A DNA stretch of 64,000 nucleotides. Origin: Fibrobacteria bacterium. GTDB lineage: Bacteria > Fibrobacterota > Fibrobacteria > UBA11236. Of this stretch, positions 1-8,796 are shown in pieces (position 1 is the first letter of the stretch; every line of letters starts with the position of its first letter). The notes beneath the pieces are model-generated. The model saw only the letters and a list, made by a program, of their open reading frames with translations, was not told the DNA's origin and did no database searches. A program made the position numbers and the translations under genes. The stretch spans positions 1 to 64,000 of the forward strand of contig JANYDA010000049.1 of assembly GCA_025360005.1 (NCBI GenBank), given 5' to 3'.

Positions 1-520
1 CGCCCACCACGCCCGCCACCGCGTTGATGAAGATGATGCGGCGCATCAGCTCCTTCACGTCCTTGGGCCCGCGCTTGATCAGATCCGAAAAGTTGGGCCC
101 GTCCACGTAGTCCATCATGGTGAAATAATGCTTGTTGTGCAGGTTGCCGTAGTCGAAGATCTTGACCACGTTGCGCACGTTCTGGGAGGTGAGGTAGGTG
201 TTGTAGAAAATCTCCGCCAGGAAGGTCTTGATCACGCGGTTATTGGACATGCTGTCCGGCGTGCGGTACAGGGAGGGACGTAACACGCGCAATACCACGG
301 TCTGCGGCCCCTTCCCGGGCACGTTCACCAGGGGCACCAGGAACACGTCGCAGAATCCGCCCGAACCCAGCCAGCGGCCCAGCGTGAAGCCGGGATCATA
401 AGCCTTGAAATCCGCCTCCACCGCTTGGCGGTACACTTCGAGAAATTCGCTTCCCCGTTCGGGAACCTTGTTTTTGCCGACCGTAAGCCAATTGGTGATG
501 GTATTGAGGGAGAAGTCCAT
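1..520 (-). CDS. protein kinase-like protein, N-terminal part (runs off left edge)
   Basis: The frame opens at ATG 520 and stays open to the window edge, giving at least 173 residues. The start has an AAGGA ribosome-binding site about 10 bases upstream. A glycine-rich loop (GSGGFCDV, residues 52-59) is followed by a strand where the ATP-binding Lys would be expected. That strand reads VVLRVLRP, so Arg78 seems to replace the Lys. An alpha-C-like segment with Glu103 and a hinge-like stretch (MMDYVDG, about 135-141) follow, matching the N-lobe of Hanks-type Ser/Thr kinases. The catalytic loop lies outside the window. Activity is therefore open, and the Lys-to-Arg change raises the chance of a pseudokinase. 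Confidence 0.75.
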   Translation of the reverse strand, partial: MDFSLNTITNWLTVGKNKVPERGSEFLEVYRQAVEADFKAYDPGFTLGRWLGSGGFCDVFLVPLVNVPGKGPQTVVLRVLRPSLYRTPDSMSNNRVIKTFLAEIFYNTYLTSQNVRNVVKIFDYGNLHNKHYFTMMDYVDGPNFSDLIKRGPKDVKELMRRIIFINAVAGVVG

Positions 521-791
521 GGCTCAAAAGTCCTTACATTTCGCAAATGCCGCAATCGAAGAAGTAATGATATATAGTATTAGCCGCCACGGTAAAGGGA
601 ACATCAGGCGATCCGCCGGGATAGCGGCGGAATATGGGTGGAATATCGCCTGCATGACAGGCCCGGCCAACTTGCGCCCGGCCGCCATTTGGGCTATTTT
701 GAAGGGGCGTCGGGCGCGCCGGTAAACGCCGGCTAGGACGCCGGCAACGCCGACGTAAGGCAAAACCGTCATTCCCTTCTCCTTCAGGTCA

Positions 792-1967
792 ATGCGCATG
801 GAACCAGGAAACGAAAGCAACTCCGGCAAACTCGTGGCGGTGGCCATGAGCGGCGGTGTCGATTCCTCCGTGGCCGCGCTTTTGATCCGGCAAGCGGGCT
901 ATCGCGCCGTGGGCATCACCATGAAGTTGTGGAGTCCGCCGACGCAAGGCGTCGGTTCGCCGGCACCGGGCGCCGGATCTCCCGAAACCGTTGCCGATAC
1001 CGCTTGCGAACTGGATGCCAATTCCGAAAAAACCTGTTGCACGGCGGACAGCGCCATGGACGCCAAGCGCGTCTGCGATCAAATCGGCATCCCGCATTTT
1101 ACCTTGGACATGCAGGAGGATTTCGAGGAGCGCGTTATCCAGCCCTTCTACGAATCCTATCTCGCCGGGGAAACCCCCAATCCCTGCGTCAATTGCAACA
1201 GCTTCGTGAAATGGGACGCCCTCTGGAAACGCGCCAGGGCGGTGGGCGCGGACTATATCGCCACCGGCCATTATGCCATGACCGAGGCCGGGAACGGCCG
1301 CACCTACATCCTGCGCGGCGGCGACGCGGCCAAGGACCAAAGCTATTTCCTATGGGGCATCCCCCCGGAAACGCTGGGCCGGACCCTGTTCCCGCTGGCG
1401 CACCTGACCAAGCCGGAAGTGCGCAAGCTGGCGCTCGACTCGCGCCTGCGCACCGCCACCAAACGCGAGAGCCAGGACATCTGCTTCATCCCGGACGGCA
1501 ACTACCGGGATTTCATCGGCAACCGCGCCAAAGAACAAGGCGCCGCCATCCCGGAAGGCCGCATGCGCGGCCCGGACGGCAAGGATCTGGGGCCGCATCA
1601 GGGTCTTCCCTTCTACACCATCGGCCAACGCAAGGGCCTGGGCGTAGCGGCGGCGCAGCCATTGTACGTGAAAAAACTGGATCGCGCGACCAACACATTG
1701 CTGCTGGCCAAGAAGGAGGAACTCTATTCATCCGGCTTCCGCGCGGACCGGGCCAACTTCTTTGAGCCGCTGGCGGGGGAGCGGGAATGCTCGGTCCAAT
1801 ACAGGTACCGTTCGCCGGTAAAGGCGGCCTCCATCCGGGACGAGGGTAACGGGTGGATTACGGTAACCCTGAAGGAACCCGGGTATTGCGTGAGCCCGGG
1901 GCAGTCCGCGGTGTTCTACGACGGGGACAGGCTGCTGGGAGGGGCGAGGATCAGGGAGACGTTTTAG
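792..1967 (+). CDS. mnmA: tRNA-specific 2-thiouridylase MnmA
   Basis: This cytoplasmic enzyme transfers sulfur to U34 of tRNA Lys, Glu and Gln. The 391-residue product has the PP-loop SGGVDSS (20-26) that adenylates the uridine. The two redox cysteines are Cys132 in NPCVNC and Cys231 in SQDICFI. The DQSYFLW and GQRKGLG signatures and the C-terminal beta-barrel region are also present. ATG 798 is an alternative start; neither has a strong ribosome-binding site. An unusual Gly/Ser/Pro/Ala-rich stretch of about 30 residues (48-80) follows the first strand, where most homologues are compact. It stands alone between a divergent kinase gene and a convergent lipoprotein gene. Confidence 0.96.
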   Translation: MRMEPGNESNSGKLVAVAMSGGVDSSVAALLIRQAGYRAVGITMKLWSPPTQGVGSPAPGAGSPETVADTACELDANSEKTCCTADSAMDAKRVCDQIGIPHFTLDMQEDFEERVIQPFYESYLAGETPNPCVNCNSFVKWDALWKRARAVGADYIATGHYAMTEAGNGRTYILRGGDAAKDQSYFLWGIPPETLGRTLFPLAHLTKPEVRKLALDSRLRTATKRESQDICFIPDGNYRDFIGNRAKEQGAAIPEGRMRGPDGKDLGPHQGLPFYTIGQRKGLGVAAAQPLYVKKLDRATNTLLLAKKEELYSSGFRADRANFFEPLAGERECSVQYRYRSPVKAASIRDEGNGWITVTLKEPGYCVSPGQSAVFYDGDRLLGGARIRETF

Positions 1968-2117
1968 GTTAACGCCCATACCGGCCGCGGGGACCCGCAC
2001 GGCCCACTGGTGCGTCCCTCCAAATGGATCATTTTGTATGGAGTTCCATTCGCATCGGGTTGAAATCAACGGCAGCAGTTAGCTGAAAGGCTCTACCCCA
2101 TCGGCTCCGCCCGGGGG

Positions 2118-2960
2118 TTACTTCAAGGGATAGCTGGAACCGGCCGCCGCCAGCTCGCCCCCCGTCAAGGTAACCCGCAAGGGACCCCCGAAGGTAAACG
2201 TGATTGACAGGGTCACCGGTTCCTTGGAATCCAGCGTCTCCTGCGGCGCTTTGAAAAAATTCTCAGCCTCCGTGGCGTATGCGAACACGCCTCTTCCACC
2301 CGCACTGCTCCAGGCAATCGACAGGACGGCCCCCGGCGGATTCCGCACCTGCACCAGCGACCAATAGGGATTGCTCCCTTCCTTAACGAACAATGCCGGA
2401 GCCCCATCGGAAACTCCCGCCTGGCCCTCGCAAGATACCCATTCCCAACTGCCGGAATATCTACCCGGCTGGGTACCCATCAGGGTCTTGGCCGGCTCTC
2501 CCCCCAAATCGATGCCGCAATTGGCGTCCGGACATTTGTCCATGATCCGGACCACTGTGGACTTGACTCCCTCCAGCGTGCGGGCCTCCACTTTGGCGCA
2601 TTGCCCGCAGATTTTACCGCCCTGCCATTGGCCCTTAGCGTCGCCCGGCAGCATGTTAACGTCGATGGCGGCGAACCCGGCGACCCCGGTCTCCCCGTAA
2701 TTGCAGGCGCCGCCCCGGCTGGGCATGGGATCGGAGACGCTTCCGTAGGTCGTTACGTTTCCAATCGATCTGGAAACGCCGATGACGGGCGGGACCGCAT
2801 TCGCGTTATCGGGATTGCCCACCCAGGGAATGGTATCCGTCGGAGCGGAGGAATCCTGCTTCGGCCCGGAAGCGGAAGCCGCGCCGGAACCGCGATCGCA
2901 GGCGAGCATGAGAAACAAGCCGAGGAGGCACAACGCGTGTCGGATCCGAAATCGTTTCAT
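2118..2960 (-). CDS. expansin-like lipoprotein
   Basis: The 280-residue product has a lipoprotein signal peptide ending at LACD, so it is probably anchored to a membrane and exposed. Residues about 80-180 form an expansin D1 / RlpA-like double-psi beta-barrel: GGACNYG, a CGQC pair, then MDKCPDANC and IDLGG, which supplies the conserved Asp. Residues about 185-280 resemble the expansin D2 carbohydrate-binding domain (CBM63), with GSNPYWSLVQVRN as the clearest match. Bacterial expansins loosen cellulose and plant wall without hydrolysis. This fits the GH8 and GH88 enzymes elsewhere in the window. A strong hairpin at 3073-3096 separates it from the upstream reductase gene, so it probably has its own promoter. 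Confidence 0.85.
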   Translation of the reverse strand: MKRFRIRHALCLLGLFLMLACDRGSGAASASGPKQDSSAPTDTIPWVGNPDNANAVPPVIGVSRSIGNVTTYGSVSDPMPSRGGACNYGETGVAGFAAIDVNMLPGDAKGQWQGGKICGQCAKVEARTLEGVKSTVVRIMDKCPDANCGIDLGGEPAKTLMGTQPGRYSGSWEWVSCEGQAGVSDGAPALFVKEGSNPYWSLVQVRNPPGAVLSIAWSSAGGRGVFAYATEAENFFKAPQETLDSKEPVTLSITFTFGGPLRVTLTGGELAAAGSSYPLK

Positions 2961-3061
2961 GTCCGCTGTTCCAAGGGGAAAACCCTAAGGTAACATCGGG
3001 CCGAATCAGCCAGGCCGCATTTTTTTTTGGACTTGGCTCGCTTGCGGGATTGCGCAATGCG

Positions 3062-3097
3062 GAGAAAAGAAAGGGCGGACCCCGGAAGATCCGCCCC
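3062..3097 (-). terminator. intrinsic terminator after the reductase gene
   Basis: Read on the minus strand, a perfect 7-bp stem (GGGCGGA/TCCGCCC, arms 3073-3079 and 3090-3096) with a 10-nt loop is followed by a T-rich run (TTTCTTTTC). It lies just downstream of the gene that ends at 3206. Confidence 0.75.
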
Positions 3098-3205
3098 AGT
3101 CAAGCCCCGACTATCAGGCAATGGCGGTCTTGCGACCGATCCCACGCCCCGGCAGGCTATTTGAATCTTAGACGCCGAACCGCCCACCGCAGGTAACCCG
3201 GAAAT

Positions 3206-4717
3206 TCAAACCTGAGCCTTGGCCGCTTCCTGCACGGATTTCAGCTTTTCTTTCTGATCCTTCTTGAACTTGCGCACCGCTTCGCCCGCCTCGCTATTGC
3301 GATAGTATTCGTCCAGGGGAAAGCAGCCGGATTTGATGCCGTTGCGCGGCGCGGTGGTGCAATCCGAAAACGTGCGGCAGATATACTTGGTTTCCAGGGC
3401 GCCCTTCTCCAGGGAATCGGCGATGATGCGCGGATAGGAGAGCACCATGCGGCCCACGCCCGCGAAGTCCGTCCAACCCTGGCGGACCAGAGCCTGCGAC
3501 ACCTGGGGCAGGTACTCCTGCAGGTAGGTGAGACCGGAGCTGACCAAGGCCATTTCCGGGACCGCCGCCTTGAGCCGGCGCACAACCTGGATCTGGCGCT
3601 CCACGTTGATGATGGGATCCTCGGCCGGCTGATAACCGTCCGAAGGCGGGAAAAGCGCCGGGCGCTGGATGTGCGGATTGTAATAGGGCGAGCCCGCGGA
3701 AACGTTTACCACGGAAACGCCCCAGGACTTCATCATCTTCAGGTACTGGGCGGTCTCGGCCAAATCGTAGGCGACGGGATTGTTCTTGTCGATTCCGAAG
3801 CCGTATTTATAGGGCAGGCACTCGGAATAATCTTCCGGCGTGCCTGGGCCCAGGTTGCCGCCGGAGGCCAGCACGGGATTGGGCTTGAAGGGCACGAAGT
3901 CGAAAGCGGAAAGGCGTACGCCGATGATGAGCTTGGGCGCCACCTGCCGGATGGCGGAGATGATCTCGCGCGCGAAGGAGGCGCGTTCATGCAGGGTCTC
4001 GCCGCCGTAGGGGCCCTTGCGCGTGAAGGCGGAAAGGAACTCATGCCCCAGATAGCCATGGCATTGCTTGATATCCACGAAAGGCACTCCGGCCTTATCG
4101 GCCAGAATGGCGGCCTTCACATAATGCTCGATGAGATCCTTGATATCGTCATCGGTCATGACGGGATAGTCCGCAGGCAGATTGAACTTGCGGTTGAGGA
4201 TAGGATGGGAGTAGACGAGCTTGGGCTCCAGCTTCTTCTTGTCGACGGGTCGGCAGAAGCGGCCGGAATGGGTGAGCTGGAAACCCCAAAGCAAATCGGA
4301 AGTAGTACCGAAGGAAGCCGCGTGCGCGTCCAGGCATTGATCCGCGGCGCGGCGCAACTCATCCATGGTATCCGGTTTGGCCATCAACTGGTTGGGATTG
4401 GCCCGGCCGTCGGGGCGGACCGCCACCGCTTCCATGCCCCACATGAACTTGGCTCCGGATTCCCCGAAGCGACGCCAGCGACGGATCAAATCGTCGGTGG
4501 GATGACCATCGGTAGTTGCATCCCAACCTTCCATGGGATGGATGCAATAGCGGTTTCCCACTTTGAATCCGCCCAGATCGATGGGTTGCGAAAGGGGGGA
4601 TTCGCCTGATTTCAGAATGGAATCGTCGATGGGGAGATCTAAGGACAGGTCTTTCATCCTATCCCGGAATGCAGCCGGGGTTTTGATAGAAGTGAGTCGT
4701 TTGATATCCAGCTCCAT
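3206..4717 (-). CDS. NADH:flavin oxidoreductase (Old Yellow Enzyme family)
   Basis: The 503-residue product follows the FMN-binding TIM-barrel pattern of the OYE family. It has IHPMEGWDATTDG near residue 60, LTHSGRF near 150, the DIKQCHGYLGHEFLS strand-loop near 220 with the substrate-binding His, the RKGPYGG segment, IIGVRLSAFDF near 275, and a late GVGRMVLSYP strand. The N-terminal about 45 residues and a Cys-containing C-terminal tail extend the usual 350-400 residue core. Start ATG 4717 has GGAG eight bases upstream. It is divergent from the uronate cluster and shares a 168-bp promoter region with it, so co-regulation is likely. The substrate is unknown; family members reduce alpha,beta-unsaturated carbonyls. 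Confidence 0.88.
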   Translation of the reverse strand: MELDIKRLTSIKTPAAFRDRMKDLSLDLPIDDSILKSGESPLSQPIDLGGFKVGNRYCIHPMEGWDATTDGHPTDDLIRRWRRFGESGAKFMWGMEAVAVRPDGRANPNQLMAKPDTMDELRRAADQCLDAHAASFGTTSDLLWGFQLTHSGRFCRPVDKKKLEPKLVYSHPILNRKFNLPADYPVMTDDDIKDLIEHYVKAAILADKAGVPFVDIKQCHGYLGHEFLSAFTRKGPYGGETLHERASFAREIISAIRQVAPKLIIGVRLSAFDFVPFKPNPVLASGGNLGPGTPEDYSECLPYKYGFGIDKNNPVAYDLAETAQYLKMMKSWGVSVVNVSAGSPYYNPHIQRPALFPPSDGYQPAEDPIINVERQIQVVRRLKAAVPEMALVSSGLTYLQEYLPQVSQALVRQGWTDFAGVGRMVLSYPRIIADSLEKGALETKYICRTFSDCTTAPRNGIKSGCFPLDEYYRNSEAGEAVRKFKKDQKEKLKSVQEAAKAQV

Positions 4718-4740
4718 TATATGCTCCAGTTCACATTTAC

Positions 4741-4755
4741 GGTTATAATATAACC
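4741..4755. promoter_or_regulatory. 15-bp perfect palindrome, candidate operator
   Basis: GGTTATAATATAACC is a perfect inverted repeat with 7-bp arms around one central base. It lies 24 bases upstream of the reductase start, where it would overlap a core promoter on the minus strand. It is a plausible site for a dimeric regulator such as the XRE-cupin protein at 6407. The link to that protein is inference. Confidence 0.5.
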
Positions 4756-4788
4756 CCGGCGTAAAAAATACACGTAATTTATTTTGAC

Positions 4789-4800
4789 AAAAGTACTTTT
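4789..4800. promoter_or_regulatory. 12-bp palindrome in divergent promoter
   Basis: AAAAGTACTTTT is a perfect 12-bp palindrome overlapping the end of a -35-like TTGACA (4784-4789). It lies between the divergent reductase and enolase-superfamily genes. Confidence 0.4.
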
Positions 4801-4839
4801 TGGGGGTAGATTAATTTCAAAGCCTTTGATTCCAATAAC

Positions 4840-4887
4840 TGGTTAGCGTCATTTAGAGTACGATAACGGAAAATTTGGTAGCGTCAT
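4840..4887 (+). promoter_or_regulatory. pair of direct repeats ending on the start codon
   Basis: TGGTTAGCGTCAT (4840-4852) recurs as TGGTAGCGTCAT (4876-4887), differing by one T. The distance is close to 3.5 helical turns. The second copy covers the start codon at 4886, so a bound protein could block both transcription and initiation. The role is inferred from position only. Confidence 0.4.
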
Positions 4888-6343
4888 GGTAAATCCCCCT
4901 CAATTCCGTCTCCGCGAAGCTTCGGTCTTTTCACGGCAGGTGAAGACCCGGATGCCCTTCCGTTTCGGACGATCCACCATGACTCAGATGCCCATCCTGC
5001 ACCTCCGCCTGAAAGTGGAAACGGGCGACGGCAAACTCCTCACTGGAGTAAGCGCCTGCGGCATTCCACCCCTCTGGTTCGATAAAGGCGCCGGGAAGAC
5101 GCATGCGGATAATATCCAGGATCTGTCGCTATCCCTGCGCCTGGCCCTCGATCATTATATGGAGCTGGATGCCGCTCCCGTCTGGTTCCTGCATAAGATA
5201 GCGGAACCGGTCGTGCGGAAGGCCGCCGCCGCCAAGGGTTTGAACGATCTCACCGCCGGCTTCGGCGTGGCTTTGGTGGATTCGGCCCTGATAGACGCAG
5301 CCTGCCGTCACACCGGCGTTACCTTCCACGCGGCCTTGAAGGGCAATCTGCTGGGATACGGAGAGGACTTCGCCGCCATGGTCCCGGAGGCGCCCCTGGA
5401 TCGCATCGCGCTGCGGCATACCGTGGGCCTGGTGGATCCCATCCTGGACGGGGACATCGGCGAACCCGTCAATGACGGTTTGCCGGAATCGCTGGAGCAG
5501 GTGGTCCGTCACTATAAGGCAAAGTTCTTCAAGCTCAAGATTTCCGGGGACGCGGAAGCTTCCCGCGACAGATTGCGCCGTATCGCCTCCGTGTTGGATT
5601 CCCAGGCCGGCGACTACCGGGCCACCCTGGACGGCAACGAGCAATTCCATGATATGGCCGAGTTCGCAGGCTTTATCCGCGATACCTCTAAGGATCCGGC
5701 CTTGCAGAACCTGTGGCACCGCACCCTGCTCATCGAGCAGCCGGTGGGGCGCGGCCACTCCCTGGTCGACGCAGTGGCCGGTCCGCTCAAGGAAATATCC
5801 GCGTTCAAGCCCGTCATCATCGATGAATCGGACGGCAGCGATGAGACGGTGACCCGCGCGTTGGCCTTGGGCTACCGCGGCATCTCGGCGAAGAATTGCA
5901 AAGGCGTGTTCCGCACCCTGCACAGTTTCCGAACCATCAAGGAACTGGAAGCGCAAGGCAAACCCAGCCCCATCCTGTCGAGCGAAGACCTGACCAACGC
6001 GCCCGTGGTGCCCCTGCACCAGGACCTTTGCGTCGCCGCGGCGCTGGGCATCCGCCACAGCGAACGGAACGGCCATCATTACATCATCGGGTTCGACTTC
6101 CTTTCGCCCAAAGAGCGGGAAGCGGCCCTCAGCGAATTCCCTTCCTTGTATCGGCTGCGCGTTGACGCGCAGGGCCGCGAGCAGGGCTCGCCGGTGGTCC
6201 GCATCGAGGACGGTTTCCTGGCGTTGAAAGAACTCAATCAGAACGGTTTCGGCACCGCATCAGAACCGGATTGGGAATACCTGGAGCCCGTGCGGCTTCC
6301 GGAGATCCCCGAAGACGTCATCGAGGAGCGAGGACCCCAATAG
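4886..6343 (+). CDS. enolase-superfamily (mandelate racemase/muconate lactonizing type) enzyme
   Basis: The 485-residue product carries the metal and catalytic set of the superfamily: KLK (Lys216, Lys218) on the second barrel strand, metal ligands Asp249 (TLDGN), Glu284 (LIEQP) and Asp313/Glu314 (IIDES), and Lys336/Lys339 (SAKNCKG) on the sixth strand. Lysines on both sides resemble the MLE-type subgroup more than the Lys/His mandelate racemase type. The first start is kept because KTRMPFRFG belongs to the capping domain and would be lost from a later ATG. The C-terminus has about 60 residues beyond the barrel. As first gene of the uronate cluster it may dehydrate or isomerise a sugar acid. 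The exact substrate cannot be told from sequence. Confidence 0.85.
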   Translation: MVNPPQFRLREASVFSRQVKTRMPFRFGRSTMTQMPILHLRLKVETGDGKLLTGVSACGIPPLWFDKGAGKTHADNIQDLSLSLRLALDHYMELDAAPVWFLHKIAEPVVRKAAAAKGLNDLTAGFGVALVDSALIDAACRHTGVTFHAALKGNLLGYGEDFAAMVPEAPLDRIALRHTVGLVDPILDGDIGEPVNDGLPESLEQVVRHYKAKFFKLKISGDAEASRDRLRRIASVLDSQAGDYRATLDGNEQFHDMAEFAGFIRDTSKDPALQNLWHRTLLIEQPVGRGHSLVDAVAGPLKEISAFKPVIIDESDGSDETVTRALALGYRGISAKNCKGVFRTLHSFRTIKELEAQGKPSPILSSEDLTNAPVVPLHQDLCVAAALGIRHSERNGHHYIIGFDFLSPKEREAALSEFPSLYRLRVDAQGREQGSPVVRIEDGFLALKELNQNGFGTASEPDWEYLEPVRLPEIPEDVIEERGPQ

Positions 6344-6406
6344 GGTTCCGAGACAGCGTAGGCAGGCTCGCCCGCCGCACGAGACAACCATGAATAGGAG
6401 TGCTCC

Positions 6407-7015
6407 ATGATCGAACAAACCGAAAATGCCGCCGCAGTCGAGCAGGATACGGCCGCGGAAGAGAGCATCCCGCGTCATAAGCCGGCCAAGACCCACCCAT
6501 ACGATTTCTCCATCCTCCGCAACCTGCGCAAGGCCCAAGGATTCACCATCGCCGATATCGCGCAGGCATCCGGCATCTCCACCGCCGTGATCTCCCGCAT
6601 CGAACGGAACCAGGCCGTACCGGAATTGGATACCCTTTCCCGCCTGGGCAAGGCTTTCGGCATCTCAGCCACCGATCTGCTCGGCCTCGCCGAGTTCCGC
6701 ACCGCCCAGATCACGGCCTCGCAGCATTATGTATCCGGGGGATTCCAGTTCCAGCACATCAACTTCATGAACATCCAGTGCTTTCTGGGCTCCGCGCTCG
6801 CCGGCGGCACGGTGAATCGTCCGGAGGTCCATCACAACGATCACGAGATCTGCTGGGTGCTGCAAGGCAGCATCGAGATGGTACTGAACGAAGAGCGCCA
6901 CGTGCTCAAGGAAGGCGATGCCATCCAATTCGACGCGGTGCTGTCGCATACCTACCGCGCCCTGTCCGACTGCCGCATCCTCACCCTGCACATCCGCAAA
7001 GGCAAGCAAATCTAA
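6407..7015 (+). CDS. XRE-family regulator with C-terminal cupin domain
   Basis: The 202-residue product has an N-terminal helix-turn-helix (about residues 43-105: LRNLRKAQGFTIADIAQASG, then STAVISRIERNQAVPELDTL). A small beta-barrel cupin (about 120-200) follows, containing HNDHEICWVLQGSIEM and LKEGDAIQFDAVLSHTYRAL, with His residues placed as metal or ligand contacts. In this family the cupin senses a small molecule and modulates DNA binding. An AGGAG ribosome-binding site precedes ATG 6407. It lies inside the uronate cluster, 63 bases after the enolase-superfamily gene, and is the obvious candidate local regulator. Confidence 0.9.
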   Translation: MIEQTENAAAVEQDTAAEESIPRHKPAKTHPYDFSILRNLRKAQGFTIADIAQASGISTAVISRIERNQAVPELDTLSRLGKAFGISATDLLGLAEFRTAQITASQHYVSGGFQFQHINFMNIQCFLGSALAGGTVNRPEVHHNDHEICWVLQGSIEMVLNEERHVLKEGDAIQFDAVLSHTYRALSDCRILTLHIRKGKQI

Positions 7016-7056
7016 ATCAGGGCCGTCGCCCGCCGGCGGCGAACGAAAGGTTCCCC

Positions 7057-7269
7057 ATGCAAACCCAGGACTTCACCCCCGTTTCGGGAGCCACCCGCAC
7101 CATCCTCCTCGGCCGCAACCGCCTCAATCCGCTCGCGGAAAACCGCGCGCCGGTGGTTAAAAGTTTCGACAGCCCCGCTTTGCGCCCTTTCCATACCGTC
7201 CGCAAGGCGAACGCAAGCGCCCCCATCATCGCCCTATCGAACGCTGCCGTCCGCATCGACCACCTGTAA
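7057..7269 (+). CDS. possible small protein, 70 residues
   Basis: An ATG-initiated frame of 70 codons fills the gap between the regulator and the GH88 gene, with a weak GAAAGG upstream. The product is basic and has no signal peptide, membrane segment or motif I recognise. Its position in an operon and its stop just 17 bases before the next start favour a real gene. The short length and high GC content, which keeps many frames open, argue against. Confidence 0.3.
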   Translation: MQTQDFTPVSGATRTILLGRNRLNPLAENRAPVVKSFDSPALRPFHTVRKANASAPIIALSNAAVRIDHL

Positions 7270-7286
7270 CCCCGGAACCGTTGAGC

Positions 7287-8675
7287 ATGATCGAGATCAA
7301 GAACTCCCTGAAGCCCCAGGATCTGGCGCCTAAACTGGATCGTCTGTGGACGGCCTCGGCGGAAAAGATCAAATCCATCGAAAAGAACTGGGACCCGGCC
7401 AACGGTTCTCCGGTCTTCACCGTAAAGGGGAAGTACACGTCCAAAGGCTGGACGGAATGGACGCAAGGCTTCGTCTACGGGTCCGCGCTGCTGCAATTCG
7501 ACGCCACCGGCGATGCGGCCTTCCTGGATATCGGCCGCAACCATACCTTCAAGGACATGGCCGGGCATATCACCCATACGGGCGTGCACGATCACGGCTT
7601 CAACAACGTCAGCACCTACGGCAACCTGTGGCGCCTCATCGGCGAGGGCCGCATCCAGGCGGACGGACGCGAAAAGGATTTCTACGAGCTGGCCCTGAAA
7701 TGCTCCGGCGCCGTGCAGGCCATGCGCTGGACCCCGATCAACAACGGCAAAGGCTATATCCATTCCTTCAACGGGCCCCATTCGCTCTTCGCGGACACCA
7801 TAAGGTCCTTGCGCGCATTGGCATTGTCCCACAAGCTGGGCCACATCTTGCTGGGTGAAAAGGACGCGAAGATCAATCTGCTGCAACGCCTGGTCGACCA
7901 TGCCGCCGTGACCGCCGAGTTCACCCTGTTCTACGGCGAGGGACGCGACAGCTACGATACCCCCGCCCTGCGCGGCCGCGCGGCGCACGAGATCATCTTC
8001 AACACCAACGACGGAAGCTATCGCTGCCCCAATTCCCAGCAGGGCTATGCGCCTTTCACCACCTGGACCCGCGGCCTGGCCTGGGTCATGCTGGGCTATG
8101 CCGAAGAGCTGGAGTTCCTGGCCGCCTTGCCGGATAAGGAATTGGATGCGGTGGGCGGGCGCAAGGCGGTGGAAGCCATGATGCTCAAGGCCGCCAAGGC
8201 TTCTTGCGATTTCTACATCGCGCAGACCCCCAAGGACGGCATCCCGTATTGGGATACGGGCGCGCCCAACCTGCACAAGCTGGGGAATTACCTGGATAAG
8301 CCTGCCGATCCCTTCAACGAGCACGAGCCCGTGGACAGCTCCGCCGCAGCCATCGCGTCGCAGGGCCTTTTGCGCCTGGGCCGTCTGCTGCGCGCCAAAG
8401 GGGAGACCGCCGAAGGCGATCGCTATTGGCAAGCCGGACTCACCGTGGTCGATCGCCTTTTTGAAGAACCCTACCTGAGCACCGATCCGGCGCATCAGGG
8501 CCTGCTCTTGCACAACGTGTATCATCGGCCCAACGGTTGGGATTATATCCCACCCGGAGCAAAAATCCCGCTGGGCGAATCCAGCCAATGGGGCGATTAC
8601 CATGCGCGGGAAGTGGCGTTGTATCTGCAGCGGATCATCAAGAATGGGAAGTACTATACGTTCTTCGGGGCCTAG
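7287..8675 (+). CDS. GH88-family unsaturated glucuronyl/galacturonyl hydrolase
   Basis: The 462-residue product has the alpha/alpha-barrel signatures of GH88. HDHGF (Asp102) and FADTIRS (Asp170) match the two functional aspartates of characterised unsaturated glucuronyl hydrolases. TTWTRGLAW (about 257), IPYWD (about 315), DSSAAAIAS (about 350), LLHNVYHRPNGWD and SSQWGDYHAREVAL follow. The family hydrates the 4,5-double bond left by polysaccharide lyases, releasing 5-dehydro-4-deoxy-uronate. No signal peptide is seen, so it should act in the cytoplasm on imported oligosaccharides. A TTG at 7281 is in frame but ATG 7287 is preferred. The product would feed the dehydrogenase, kinase and aldolase downstream. 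Confidence 0.9.
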   Translation: MIEIKNSLKPQDLAPKLDRLWTASAEKIKSIEKNWDPANGSPVFTVKGKYTSKGWTEWTQGFVYGSALLQFDATGDAAFLDIGRNHTFKDMAGHITHTGVHDHGFNNVSTYGNLWRLIGEGRIQADGREKDFYELALKCSGAVQAMRWTPINNGKGYIHSFNGPHSLFADTIRSLRALALSHKLGHILLGEKDAKINLLQRLVDHAAVTAEFTLFYGEGRDSYDTPALRGRAAHEIIFNTNDGSYRCPNSQQGYAPFTTWTRGLAWVMLGYAEELEFLAALPDKELDAVGGRKAVEAMMLKAAKASCDFYIAQTPKDGIPYWDTGAPNLHKLGNYLDKPADPFNEHEPVDSSAAAIASQGLLRLGRLLRAKGETAEGDRYWQAGLTVVDRLFEEPYLSTDPAHQGLLLHNVYHRPNGWDYIPPGAKIPLGESSQWGDYHAREVALYLQRIIKNGKYYTFFGA

Positions 8676-8689
8676 CTTGGTCAGCGGGA

Positions 8690-8740
8690 TTTTTGCAAAT
8701 TGAAAATTGAAAATCGCGATTTTCAAATTGCAAAATTCTT
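8690..8740. repeat. AT-rich intergenic repeat, copy 1
   Basis: This AT-rich block in a GC-rich region contains GCAAATTGAAAATTGAAAAT and then GCGATTTTCAAATTGC, so it can also fold on itself. The first 27 bases match copy 2 at 9584. It separates the GH88 and SDR genes. Confidence 0.6.
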
Positions 8741-8796
8741 GCTTGCCCCGTCGACTCAATCCCTTAACCTTTATCGTCAACGGAGAATCCTGTAAT

